A stretch of DNA of 64,000 nucleotides from Streptomyces sp. NRRL S-87 (lineage in GTDB: Bacteria > Actinomycetota > Actinomycetes > Streptomycetales > Streptomycetaceae). This document shows, in pieces, positions 50,669 to 58,987 of the stretch (position 1 is the stretch's first letter; the number at the start of each line of letters is the position of its first letter). The DNA lies in assembly GCF_000719335.1 (NCBI RefSeq), contig NZ_JOGB01000037.1, positions 20,670-84,669 on the forward strand, written 5' to 3'. The notes below the pieces were generated by a model. It was not told the DNA's origin. It saw only the letters and a list, made by a program, of their open reading frames with translations, and did no database searches. A program made the position numbers and the translations under genes.

Positions 50669-50835
50669 CGCCCGCCGCCGACTGCGTCCGACCCGCCGCT
50701 CGACATCGACGCCGCCCCGAGCCCGTCCTGCCCGGCGTGCCGGACTCGGATGGCTATCCTCCATCCTGTCCGGATCGCAGGACGCCCGTGGGGGGCGGGC
50801 CGCTGCCGGACACCACGGAACGAGAGGCGGCCTTG

Positions 50836-51591
50836 ATGGAGACCACGAGTCGGGTAGCGGTCCAACAGAACCAGCCGGGGCCCGCTGCCCAGCCGGCCCC
50901 GCAGCCCCCGCCGGCCCACGAGGCCGAGCCGGGCGCGGACGACCAGCCGGCCGCACAGCAGGCGCAGCAAGCCCAGCAGACGCAGGGGGTGCCCGCCGCG
51001 CGCCGCACGGCCGAGGGCTACCTGCGGGCCGACTTCCCCTGGTACGGGCTCGACGAGGCCTTCACCGGCCCGCGCTGGCTCATGCAGGTCGGCATGGGTG
51101 CCGACGGCACGGTCGAGCACGGCTCGGTCGGCCACGGCGAGGAGCCGGCGGTGCGCAGCGAGGCGACCGCCGCCGAACGCGAGCGCTTCGCCGTCGTCAT
51201 CACCGTCGCCAGCAACCCCAACCGGCGCAGCGGCGACGGAACCGGCGTCCTGGAGGCCACCTCCGTCTCCTCCGCCGCCTGGCTGGCCGGGTCGGGCCTG
51301 CTGGCCTTCACCTGGCCCGGAAGCATGGACCACACCCTGCGCAGCGACTGGCTGGACCAGCAGACCGAGACCGCGTGGGAGCTGGCCGACGACCTCCAGG
51401 GGCCGGACTGGTCGACGCTGTCGCTGCCGGTGGACGGGGTGCCGACCCCGTTCCACTACCGGGAGTCCGAGTTCGGGTGGGTGCTGGCCGGGTCGACGGC
51501 CTCGGGCGTGCACCTGGGCGCGTACGGGCGCGGGATGAGCGCGTACGGGCTGGCGTTCTCGCAGGTCAAGGACCTCGGCGCGTACGCCTAG
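50836..51591 (+). CDS. Conserved hypothetical protein with Gln/Pro/Ala-rich N-terminus
   Basis: A 251-residue protein. The first 60 residues are Gln/Pro/Ala-rich and disordered (QQNQPGPAAQPAPQPPPAHE). The remaining 190 residues form a globular domain with FPWYGLDEAFTGPRWLMQVG, RFAVVITVASNPNRRSGDG and LAFTWPGSMDHTLRSDWLDQQ; no motif is recognised. It starts at ATG without a strong Shine-Dalgarno sequence (GAGGCGG). Relatives are, as I recall, restricted to streptomycetes and neighbours. It could be soluble and cytoplasmic. Confidence 0.75.
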   Translation: METTSRVAVQQNQPGPAAQPAPQPPPAHEAEPGADDQPAAQQAQQAQQTQGVPAARRTAEGYLRADFPWYGLDEAFTGPRWLMQVGMGADGTVEHGSVGHGEEPAVRSEATAAERERFAVVITVASNPNRRSGDGTGVLEATSVSSAAWLAGSGLLAFTWPGSMDHTLRSDWLDQQTETAWELADDLQGPDWSTLSLPVDGVPTPFHYRESEFGWVLAGSTASGVHLGAYGRGMSAYGLAFSQVKDLGAYA

Positions 51592-51654
51592 CAGGGCAGG
51601 GTCACGCGTACGCCCAGCAGGCGTTCGGGGACGCGTACGCCCAGCAGGGCAGGG
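51580..51654 (+). repeat. Three direct repeats spanning a stop codon
   Basis: The unit GCGTACGCCYAGCAGG occurs at 51580, 51606 and 51633 (periods 26 and 27 bases). In the first copy a T creates the TAG stop of the upstream gene; the other two have C there. The third copy repeats the extended tail GGCAGGG too. It looks like recent duplication of the gene's 3' end. Confidence 0.8.
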
Positions 51655-51739
51655 GGACACGACGGCGGGCGCCGCTCCGGTGGAGCGACGCCCGCGTCAC
51701 GCGGCGCGGGGCGGACCGACCGCCGGCCCCGCGCGTGGG

Positions 51740-52900
51740 TCAGAACTTGTTGCGCGGGGTGATCCCCAGCGACATGCCCGACAGGCCGCGGGCGCGGCCG
51801 CCGAGCTTGCCGGCGATGGCGCGCAGCGCGGCGCCGGCCGGGGAGTCCGGGTCGGCGAGGACGACCGGCTGGCCGTTGTCGCCTCCCTCGCGCAGTCGCA
51901 CGTCGATCGGGATCTGGCCCAGCACCGGCACGGTGGCGCCCGTGGTGCGGGTCAGGCCGTCCGCGACCAGCTGGCCGCCGCCCGTGCCGAACACGTCGAC
52001 CATCTCGTCGCAGTGCGGGCACGGCAGCCCGGACATGTTCTCCACGACTCCGACGATCTTCTGGTGGGTCTGGACGGCGATCGAGCCGGCCCGCTCCGCG
52101 ACCTCGGCCGCGGCCTGCTGCGGGGTGGTGACGACGACGATCTCCGCGTTCGGCACCAGCTGCGCGACCGAGATCGCGATGTCGCCGGTGCCCGGCGGCA
52201 GGTCGAGCAGCAGCACGTCGAGGTCGCCCCAGAAGACGTCCGCGAGGAACTGCTGGAGCGCGCGGTGCAGCATCGGGCCGCGCCACACCACCGGGGCGTT
52301 GCCCGGGGTGAACATGCCGATGGAGATGACCTTCACGCCGTTCGCGGACGGCGGCATGATCATGTTCTCGACCTGGGTGGGCTTGCCGTCCACGCCGAGC
52401 ATGCGCGGCACGCTGTGGCCGTAGATGTCCGCGTCGACCACGCCGACCTTCAGGCCGTCCGCGGCCATCGCCGCGGCCAGGTTGACCGTCACGGAGGACT
52501 TGCCGACGCCGCCCTTGCCGGAGGCGACCGCGTAGACGCGGGTCAGCGAGCCGGGCTTGGCGAAGGGCACCTCGCGCTCGGCCTGGCCACCGCGCAGCGC
52601 CGCCGCGAGCTCCTTGCGCTGGGCGTCGCTCATCACGTCGAGGTCGACGGAGACACCGGTGACACCCGGTACCCGCTCGACGGCCTCGCGCACGTTGCTG
52701 GTGATCGTCTCGCGCATGGGGCAGCCCGACACCGTCAGGTAGACCGTGACCGCGACCGAACCGCCGTCGCCGATCTCCACCGATTTGACCATGCCGAGCT
52801 CGGTGATCGGCTTGTGGATCTCGGGGTCGTTGACCGTCGCCAGCGCTTCGAGGACCGCGTCCTGCGTGGGCACGGCAGCGGAGGGGGTATCGGTAGCCAT
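51740..52900 (-). CDS. mrp: Mrp/NBP35-family iron-sulphur carrier ATPase
   Basis: A 386-residue protein. The N-terminal 90 residues are a DUF59/MIP18 domain (VNDPEIHKPITELGMV, SGCPMRETI). The deviant Walker A GKGGVGKS is at residues 128-135, and a CxxC (LPCPHCDEM) further on binds the transferred Fe-S cluster. TACCAT ends six bases before the ATG, suggesting a leaderless message. The M. tuberculosis counterpart is mrp (Rv1229c). Confidence 0.94.
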   Translation of the reverse strand: MATDTPSAAVPTQDAVLEALATVNDPEIHKPITELGMVKSVEIGDGGSVAVTVYLTVSGCPMRETITSNVREAVERVPGVTGVSVDLDVMSDAQRKELAAALRGGQAEREVPFAKPGSLTRVYAVASGKGGVGKSSVTVNLAAAMAADGLKVGVVDADIYGHSVPRMLGVDGKPTQVENMIMPPSANGVKVISIGMFTPGNAPVVWRGPMLHRALQQFLADVFWGDLDVLLLDLPPGTGDIAISVAQLVPNAEIVVVTTPQQAAAEVAERAGSIAVQTHQKIVGVVENMSGLPCPHCDEMVDVFGTGGGQLVADGLTRTTGATVPVLGQIPIDVRLREGGDNGQPVVLADPDSPAGAALRAIAGKLGGRARGLSGMSLGITPRNKF

Positions 52901-52942
52901 GCCCCGATGGTACGGCCCAGTAGCAGAGCCGTGGAAAGGCCG

Positions 52943-53518
52943 CTAGCGGTCGCCTTCGTCACTCTCGGACGGGAATAGGCGCCGCTCGTCCATTTCCTTT
53001 ATGAGGTCCTGGAACTCCGACCGGATCCAGTCGCGGGTGGCGACCTCGCCCAGTCCCATGCGCAGCGCCGCGATCTCCCGGGTCAGGTACTCGGTGTCGG
53101 CGATGGACCGCTCGTTCTGCTTGCGGTCCTGCTCCTGGGTGACCCGGTCCCGGGCCTCCTGCCGGTTCTGCGCGAGCAGGATCAGCGGGGCGGCGTACGA
53201 GGCCTGCAGCGACAGCGCCAGGGTCAGGAAGATGAAGGGGTACTGGTCGAAACGCAGGCTGACCGGCGCAAAGATGTTCCACACCACCCAGACGATGATG
53301 ACGACGGTCATCCAGGCGATGAACCGGCCCGTGCCCAGGAAGCGCGCGATCCGCTCCGAGAACCGGCCGAAGGCCTCCGGGTCGTACTCGGGCAGCAGGG
53401 CCCGCCGCCGCACCCGCGGCAGGTCCAGGCGCACGCGCGAGCGGGTGGCGCCCACCGCCGCCTTCTCGGCCCGCTCCTGGCGGTCGGCCCCGGTCTCCCG
53501 GCCCCGGTCAGTGGCCAC
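52943..53518 (-). CDS. DUF1003 membrane protein
   Basis: A 191-residue protein starting at GTG that overlaps the end of the MgtE-N gene by 11 bases. Two transmembrane helices (FIAWMTVVIIVWVVWNIF and FIFLTLALSLQASYAAPLILLAQ) define DUF1003, and a coiled-coil C-terminus follows (RVTQEQDRKQNERSIADTEYLTREI). Function is unknown; linkage with the magnesium-sensor-like protein upstream is conserved in actinobacteria. Confidence 0.88.
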   Translation of the reverse strand: MATDRGRETGADRQERAEKAAVGATRSRVRLDLPRVRRRALLPEYDPEAFGRFSERIARFLGTGRFIAWMTVVIIVWVVWNIFAPVSLRFDQYPFIFLTLALSLQASYAAPLILLAQNRQEARDRVTQEQDRKQNERSIADTEYLTREIAALRMGLGEVATRDWIRSEFQDLIKEMDERRLFPSESDEGDR

Positions 53519-54806
53519 GTGCCTGCTCCTCCGCCCCGCCCGCCGGGCGTACGTCGCTGTCGTGGAAGTCGGTCTCGCGCCAGTCGTCCGGCAGCAGGTG
53601 GTCGAGCACGTCGTCCACCGTGACTGCACCGAGCAGCGAGCCGCCCTCGTCCACGACCGGAACCGCCACCATGTTGTACGCGGCCAGGTAGCTGGTCACG
53701 GCCGGCAGCGAGGCGTCCGGGCGCAGCGGCGGCAGGTCGTTGTCCACGATCGAGCTGACGAGCGTGAACGGGGGGTCGCGCAGCAGCCGCTGGAAGTGCA
53801 CCGTGCCCAGGTACTTGCCCGTCGGGGTCTCGTCCGGCGGCCGGCACACGTACACCTGGGCGGCCAGCGCCGGGGACAGGTCCTGCTGGCGGACCCGGGC
53901 CAGGGCGTCGGCGACCGTGGCGTCCGGGCGCAGCACGATCGGCTCGGTGGTCATCAGACCGCCCGCGGTGCGCTCCTCGTACGACAGCAGCCGGCGCACG
54001 TCCGCCGCGTCGTCGGGCTGCATCAGGGTCAGGAACCGCTCCTGGTCGTCGGCGGGCAGCTCCGAGAGCAGGTCGGCCGCGTCGTCGGGGTCCATGGCCT
54101 CCAGGACGTCGGCGGCCCGCTCCTCCTTCAGCTTGCCGATGATCTCGATCTGGTCGTCCTCGGGCAGCTCCTCCAGTACGTCCGCGAGCCGGTCGTCGTC
54201 GAGGGCGTTGGCGATCTCCGCCCGCCTCTTGGGGGGCAGGTGGTGCAGGACGTTGGCCAGGTCGGCCGGGCGCATCTGCTCGAAGGTCGCGAGCAGGCTC
54301 TCGGCGCCCTGCCCGTGCTCCTCCAGCGAGAACCCGGTGACCGCGGACCACTCCACCGTCAGGGTCTCGCCGCGCCGGCGTAGCGCCCCGCCCTTGCCCT
54401 TGCGTACGAAGACCCGGTTGATCTCCCAGTCGCGGCGGGCCGGCAGCTGCTGGATCGCGACGTCCAGGACCGTGCACTCCTCGCCGGTGCCCACCAGGGT
54501 CACCCGGCGGTCCAGCAGCTCGCCCAGCACCATCCGCTCGGTGGGGCGCTGCTCGAAGCGCCGCATGTTCACCACGCCGGTGGTGATCACCTGGCCGGAC
54601 TCCACGCCCGTCACCCGGGTCATGGGCACGAAGATGCGGCGCCGGCTGACCACCTCGACCACCAGGCCCAGCAGCCGCGGCGGGCGGCCGCCCACCCGCA
54701 GCATCGCGACGAGGTCGCGCACGCGGCCGACCTGGTCGCCGTTGGGGTCGAAGACGGGCACACCCGCAAGATGCGACACGAAGATCCTGGGGGCGCCTGC
54801 TGCCAT
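53508..54806 (-). CDS. MgtE N-domain/CBS protein lacking the transport domain
   Basis: A 432-residue soluble protein. Residues 1-150 include a PRC-barrel-like segment (IFVSHLAGVPVFDPNGDQVGRV); residues 165-280 are the MgtE N-domain helical superhelix (LHHLPPKRRAEIANALDDDRLADVLEELPED, acidic repeats); residues 285-410 are two CBS domains. The membrane channel of MgtE is absent. It might sense Mg2+ or regulate another transporter such as the corA product 2.5 kb away. AGGAGGAGG precedes the ATG. It is coupled to DUF1003. Confidence 0.88.
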   Translation of the reverse strand: MAAGAPRIFVSHLAGVPVFDPNGDQVGRVRDLVAMLRVGGRPPRLLGLVVEVVSRRRIFVPMTRVTGVESGQVITTGVVNMRRFEQRPTERMVLGELLDRRVTLVGTGEECTVLDVAIQQLPARRDWEINRVFVRKGKGGALRRRGETLTVEWSAVTGFSLEEHGQGAESLLATFEQMRPADLANVLHHLPPKRRAEIANALDDDRLADVLEELPEDDQIEIIGKLKEERAADVLEAMDPDDAADLLSELPADDQERFLTLMQPDDAADVRRLLSYEERTAGGLMTTEPIVLRPDATVADALARVRQQDLSPALAAQVYVCRPPDETPTGKYLGTVHFQRLLRDPPFTLVSSIVDNDLPPLRPDASLPAVTSYLAAYNMVAVPVVDEGGSLLGAVTVDDVLDHLLPDDWRETDFHDSDVRPAGGAEEQARGH

Positions 54807-55052
54807 CCGTGCGCCTCCTCCTGAACCGTTGCCGCGGCGCCTGTCGGGCCCCGGCCGCGGGATCCGGTGCCGTCGACCGGCTCGTCGTGCCCTGTCCGGT
54901 GCCCGTACGGGCTTGCTGTCGGCCTTCAGGCTAGCCGGAGCGGCCGGAAGACGCCCTGGTGGGGGCCTCCGGAGGGGACGGTGCCGTACAGCGGCAGCAC
55001 GAGCCCCGGTACGCTGCCTGCTGCACTTCGACAGACGAGAGGCAGCCCGCCC

Positions 55053-55850
55053 GTGACCGCGTTCTCCCCGGCCGTCCGGTTCCGCCGCGCCGCCCTGCTC
55101 GGCGCCCTGTGCGCCGGGCTGGCCGTCGCCGGCACCACCGGCTGCGGAGCCGACCCCGACGAGGGCACCAACGGGGTCGGCAAGCTCTCCGCCGACAAGA
55201 TCGAGAGCAAGGCGCGGGCCGCGGCAACCGGGGCCGACTCGGTACGGCTGTCCGGCACGGTGGTCGTCTCGGGCAAGACCTTCACGCTCGACATGCGTCT
55301 GAAGGCGGACGGGGCGAGCGGCGAGGTGAAGTCGAAGGACTCCACGTTCCAGCTGCTGCGGCTGGGCGAGACGCTCTACCTGAAGGCCGACGCGGCGTTC
55401 TGGGACCACCACCGCAAGGAGGGGGCCGAGGGAGCGGACGGGGCGCAGGAGACCCCCGAGGCGCCGGAGCCCTCGGGCGACGCCGCCACGGCCGCCGACA
55501 AGCTGGGCGACAAGTTCGTGAAGGTGCCGGAGGCGGACGCCTCGTACAAGCAGCTGCGCGGCTTCACCGACATGCGGGTGCTGCTCGACGGCCTGCTGGG
55601 TCTGCACGGGAAGCTGGAGAAGGGCGCGTACACCCGGGTCGGCAACACCCGCGCCATCCAGGTCACCGGCGACAAGGGCGAGGGCGGCCGGCTCGCCGTC
55701 TCGCTGCTCGGCACCCCGTACCCGCTGCGGATGGAGCGGGCCGGCGGGGCGGGCGTGGTGGAGCTCGCCGACTGGGGCCAGCCGTTCGCGCTGGAGCCGC
55801 CGGCCAAGGGGGACACGGTGGATTACGGGAGTGCGCTGCCTACGGGGTGA
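55053..55850 (+). CDS. Lipoprotein of the LppX/LprG-like type
   Basis: A 265-residue protein starting at GTG. The signal peptide ends in lipobox AGTTGC near residue 28. The body, with SADKIESKARAAATGADSVRLSGTVVVSG and DMRLKADGASGEVK, is the beta-sheet fold shared by streptomycete relatives of LppX/LprG/LolA-type lipid-binding lipoproteins. An acidic insertion (EGAEGADGAQETPEAPEPSGD) sits in the middle. It is divergent from the MgtE-N gene and anchored outside the cell membrane. Confidence 0.8.
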   Translation: MTAFSPAVRFRRAALLGALCAGLAVAGTTGCGADPDEGTNGVGKLSADKIESKARAAATGADSVRLSGTVVVSGKTFTLDMRLKADGASGEVKSKDSTFQLLRLGETLYLKADAAFWDHHRKEGAEGADGAQETPEAPEPSGDAATAADKLGDKFVKVPEADASYKQLRGFTDMRVLLDGLLGLHGKLEKGAYTRVGNTRAIQVTGDKGEGGRLAVSLLGTPYPLRMERAGGAGVVELADWGQPFALEPPAKGDTVDYGSALPTG

Positions 55851-56026
55851 GGGGGCCCACCCCAGGCGACAGCACTTCCCCGAGACGGGACCTGAAGACG
55901 GGGACCTGGACGGGGACCCGGGACACACCACGAGGACGGCACCCGCGCGTGGACGGGACCCGTGGCGCGTCCTGCTGGTCGGACCGGCTGCGGGGCGGGG
56001 CCCGCGCACCCCCTACGCTGATCCTC

Positions 56027-56539
56027 ATGACGCTGACGTTGCTCGATCAGGCCCTCGTCGAGGAGGCCACCAAGAAGTCCGGCCTCATCTGGGTGCAGGG
56101 CACCGGCCCGGCCCGCGGCCTGTGGCACGCGTGGGTGGACGGCGCCACGTGCGTGCTGGGCGACGGTCCCGGCGAGCAGCCGTTCCCCGGCCTGGCCGAC
56201 GGTGCCACCGCCGAGGTCACCGTGCGGAGCAAGGACAAGGGCGGTCGGCTCGTCGCCTGGACCGCCCGGGTGGCCGAGGTCGCTCCGGGCAGCGAGGCAT
56301 GGGAGGCCGCGGTGGCCGAGCTCAAGGGGAAGCGGCTCAACGCGCCCGACTCCGAGACGATGACCGAGCGCTGGGCGCGCGAGTGCCGGGTGCTGCGCCT
56401 GGAGCCGCTCGGCGTCCACGCCGAACTGCCCGGCTCCTCTCTCGCCGCCACCCCGCTGGGGTCCCCGGCGGTCACGCGCCGGCCGATTCCTGCGGCTCTG
56501 CCCAAGCTGCTGCTGAAGCGGAAGAAGAAGCGCCGCTGA
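56027..56539 (+). CDS. Conserved hypothetical protein with a basic tail
   Basis: A 170-residue protein with no Shine-Dalgarno sequence; TACGCT ends seven bases before the ATG, so a leaderless message is likely. The first 120 residues form a beta-rich domain (SGLIWVQGTGPARGLWHAWVDG, ATAEVTVRSKDKGGRLVAWTARV). The C-terminus ends in KRKKKRR, strongly basic and possibly nucleic-acid binding. Its last 68 bases overlap the convergent SARP-like gene. No function is known to me. Confidence 0.8.
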   Translation: MTLTLLDQALVEEATKKSGLIWVQGTGPARGLWHAWVDGATCVLGDGPGEQPFPGLADGATAEVTVRSKDKGGRLVAWTARVAEVAPGSEAWEAAVAELKGKRLNAPDSETMTERWARECRVLRLEPLGVHAELPGSSLAATPLGSPAVTRRPIPAALPKLLLKRKKKRR

Positions 56540-57185
56540 GCGTCGCGCGCAGGTCCCGCTGCACGGCCAGCCGCTCCTCGGTGAGCCGCTGCGCGTAGTA
56601 CGGGGGCAGCCCGGACCGGCCGAGGTCCCCCAGCGGCCGCCCCCGCCACAGGGCCAGGGCCGAGCGCAGGGTCTGGCCGGCCGCCACCCGCCGGCCCCGG
56701 GCCAGCAGTTCGCGGCCGCGGGCCGCCCGGTGCCGGAAGACGTGCAGGTCGAGCTCGCCCGGGCCGACGGCGAGCAGGTAGCCGGCGGCCGAGGTGCGCA
56801 GCACCGGGTGGCGGCGGGCGTCGCCGCCGGCGAGGCGGTGGCCCGGGTCCAGCACCAGGCGCAGCCCGGACACGTACATCTGGAGGGCGGACGGGGCCGA
56901 GCGCGGGGGCCGGCCGCCCCACAGCTCGTCGATGAGGAACTCCGCCGCCACCGGCTGGTTGGCGTGCAGCAGGAGCAGGGCGAACAGGGCCCGCAGCTTG
57001 CGGGGGGTGGGGGTGCACGGGACGCCGTGGCGGCGCAGCTCCAGCGGCCCGAGCACCAGGTACTTCGGCCCGCAGAGCGGGTCCGCGGCCGCCGTGGCCC
57101 CTCCTCGTACCGGTACCCCGTCCGGCCCGGCCGCCTCGCCCGCCACCCGTCCGCACCCCCGCATCCGGCGTCTCGGGGACGCCAT
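56472..57185 (-). CDS. AfsR/SARP-family transcriptional regulator
   Basis: A 237-residue protein with an OmpR-like DNA-binding domain (YLVLGPLELRRHGVPCTPTPRKLRALFALLL, then VAAEFLIDELWGG and SALQMYVSGLRLVL) and a bacterial transcriptional activation domain (ELDLHVFRHRAARGRELLARG). It lacks the NB-ARC/TPR modules of full AfsR. SARPs usually activate antibiotic clusters; none is adjacent. Its 3' end overlaps the convergent gene by 68 bases. The start is uncertain because the first 35 residues are poorly conserved in style. Confidence 0.85.
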   Translation of the reverse strand: MASPRRRMRGCGRVAGEAAGPDGVPVRGGATAAADPLCGPKYLVLGPLELRRHGVPCTPTPRKLRALFALLLLHANQPVAAEFLIDELWGGRPPRSAPSALQMYVSGLRLVLDPGHRLAGGDARRHPVLRTSAAGYLLAVGPGELDLHVFRHRAARGRELLARGRRVAAGQTLRSALALWRGRPLGDLGRSGLPPYYAQRLTEERLAVQRDLRATLSGASSSASAAAWAEPQESAGA

Positions 57186-57287
57186 GCCCAGGGTCGGCGC
57201 TGTCCGACGACCTGTCAGGGGGGCGAATCAGCCAAGCCGCTGCGCGGCCCGCCGGGCGACCGCCGGCTCACCGCCGGCGCGCCCGGC

Positions 57288-58415
57288 TCAGAGCCAGCCG
57301 TTGCGGTGCAGCGCCCGGTGGATGGTGAGGCAGATGCCGACGATCGCGCCCATCACCATCGGGTAGCCGTACTTCCAGTGCAGTTCGGGCATGTGGTCGA
57401 AGTTCATGCCGTACACCCCGCAGATCATGGTGGGGACGGCGATGATGCCGGCCCACGCGGTGATCTTGCGCATGTCCTCGTTCTGGGCGACGGTCGCCTG
57501 CGCGAGGTTGGCCTGAAGGATCGAGTTCAGCAGCTCGTCGAAGCCGACGACCTGCTCGTGGACCCGCTCCAGGTGGTCGGAGACGTCCCGGAAGTACTTC
57601 TGGATGTCCGGGTCCACCAGCCGCATCGGCCGCTCGCTGAGCAGCTGCATCGGCCGCAGCAGGGGGGTGACGGCCCGCTTGAACTCGAGCACCTCGCGCT
57701 TGAGCTGGTAGATCCGGCCCGCGTCCACACCGCGCGGGCTGCCCTTGGCGGGGGCGGCGAAGACCTCGGTCTCCACCACGTCGATGTCGTCCTGCACCGC
57801 GGCCGCCACCGAGAGGTACCCGTCGACGACGTGGTCCGCGATGGAGTGCAGCACGGCCGAGGGGCCCTTGCCGAGCAGCTCCGGGTCGTCCTGGAGGCGG
57901 TGCCGCAGCTCCTTGAGCGAGCCCTGGCCGCCGTGCCGGACGGTGATGACGAAGTCGGGGCCGGTGAAGCACATGACCTCGCCGGTCTCCACGACCTCGC
58001 TGGTGGCGGTGAGTTCGGCGTGCTCGACGTAGTGGATCGTCTTGAAGACGGTGAAGAGGGTGTCGTCGTACCGCTCCAGCTTGGGCCGCTGGTGGGCGTG
58101 CACCGCGTCCTCGACCGCCAGGGGGTGCAGCCCGAACTCCGCCGCGATCCCGGCGAACTCCGCCTCGGTCGGCTCGTGCAGCCCGATCCACGCGAAGCCG
58201 CCGCCGTCGCGCACCTGCCGCATCGCCTCACGCGGGGTCAGGCACACGCCGCGCTCCACCCGGCGGCCCTCGCGGTAGACGGCGCAGTCCACGACCGCAC
58301 TGCTGGCCGACGGGTCGCGGGTGGCGTCGTAGTTGCTGTAGACGGGGCTGTTCTTGCGGAAGGCGGGACGCAGGGCGGGGCGCACCACGGCGCGCAGGTC
58401 ACGGATCATCGACAT
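57288..58415 (-). CDS. corA: CorA-family magnesium/cobalt transporter
   Basis: A 375-residue protein preceded by AAGGAG. A long cytoplasmic domain is followed by two C-terminal transmembrane helices, with the signature YGMNFDHMPE between them, and a C-terminal basic end. The start at MSMIRDLRAVV is set by the Shine-Dalgarno sequence; the longer upstream frame is Arg/Pro-rich. An unusual leader with a short ORF and hairpins precedes it. The M. tuberculosis counterpart is corA (Rv1239c). Confidence 0.93.
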   Translation of the reverse strand: MSMIRDLRAVVRPALRPAFRKNSPVYSNYDATRDPSASSAVVDCAVYREGRRVERGVCLTPREAMRQVRDGGGFAWIGLHEPTEAEFAGIAAEFGLHPLAVEDAVHAHQRPKLERYDDTLFTVFKTIHYVEHAELTATSEVVETGEVMCFTGPDFVITVRHGGQGSLKELRHRLQDDPELLGKGPSAVLHSIADHVVDGYLSVAAAVQDDIDVVETEVFAAPAKGSPRGVDAGRIYQLKREVLEFKRAVTPLLRPMQLLSERPMRLVDPDIQKYFRDVSDHLERVHEQVVGFDELLNSILQANLAQATVAQNEDMRKITAWAGIIAVPTMICGVYGMNFDHMPELHWKYGYPMVMGAIVGICLTIHRALHRNGWL

Positions 58416-58750
58416 GGCAGGCTCCTTCGCGCGGCCTGCGGGGCCGCTGACGGGGAGTCCCTCCGCCGCGCGTGCGGGCGGCGAGCGGGAGGGCGGGCGG
58501 TCGGGGCGGTGTTCCGTCGCTCTTCCGTCGCGCGGCCCTCCGTACGGGACCACCGGCCCCCGCCGGGGGCGGGCCGGGGATCCGCGGCCGGAGCGCACGG
58601 GAGTGCCGTGGTGTGCCGGGTGAAAAGCTCGGTTCGCACCGGTTCGTCCCTGAACCGGGCGTGCGCGGGCGGATCCGGGTCCGAGAGGGCCGGGGCTCCT
58701 GCGGCTCGGAGCGCCGGGGCGCTCGCGGGCTGAGGGGCGGTCAGGCCGGG
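58416..58750. other. corA leader region
   Basis: These 335 bases between the short ORF and corA (transcribed leftward) contain no other gene. They hold two mutually exclusive G+C-rich hairpins at 58553-58577 (listed separately). I see no M-box-like riboswitch consensus. Confidence 0.5.
58553..58577 (-). promoter_or_regulatory. Overlapping alternative hairpins in the corA leader
   Basis: Arms CCGGCCC (58553-58559) and GGGCCGG (58571-58577) pair across an 11-base loop. The nested GCCCCC (58556-58561) and GGGGGC (58565-58570) pair across three bases. The two stems share bases 58556-58559 and cannot coexist, as in attenuators. No U-tract is seen. Confidence 0.4.
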
Positions 58751-58825
58751 TCAGAACCGGTCATCAGCCGGAGGGCAGACCACTGCGGAAGAGCTGTTGG
58801 TACTGCACGATCGACTTCGGTCCAT
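58751..58825 (-). CDS. Short upstream ORF (candidate leader peptide) before corA
   Basis: A 24-codon ORF with an exceptionally strong ribosome-binding site, GGAGGAGGTG (58834-58843), eight bases before its ATG. The peptide is Ser/Cys-rich: Met-Asp-Arg-Ser-Arg-Ser-Cys opens it and VVCPPADDRF closes it. It lies 335 bases upstream of corA and points the same way. The initiation signal is far better than expected by chance, so translation is likely. It may be a regulatory leader peptide or an independent micropeptide. Confidence 0.6.
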   Translation of the reverse strand: MDRSRSCSTNSSSAVVCPPADDRF

Positions 58826-58953
58826 CGCAGTCCCACCTCCTCCGGCCGGGCCCTCGTAAGGGGTGTCCTGTGGTCGGGGCGTGACGACCGCCTTGGGCGG
58901 TTGCCCGAACCAGCTGTCAACAGTATCAGCCGACAGTCCCTCAGACGCGCGCC

Positions 58954-58981
58954 TTTACCCTCCCAATAGGCGTTCTATGCT
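58954..58981 (+). promoter_or_regulatory. Promoter for the SUFU-domain gene, leaderless
   Basis: TTTACC (58954-58959) and TATGCT (58976-58981) are 16 bases apart. The -10 ends six bases before the ATG and no Shine-Dalgarno sequence is present, so transcription should begin at or next to the start codon. Confidence 0.6.
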
Positions 58982-58987
58982 CGCTGC

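Noticed and set aside
56472..57185. Start of an antibiotic biosynthetic cluster (SARP present)
   Set aside because: No biosynthetic genes surround the regulator.
58416..58750. M-box magnesium riboswitch before corA
   Set aside because: I found no conserved M-box core, only GC-rich stems; a leader peptide mechanism fits better.
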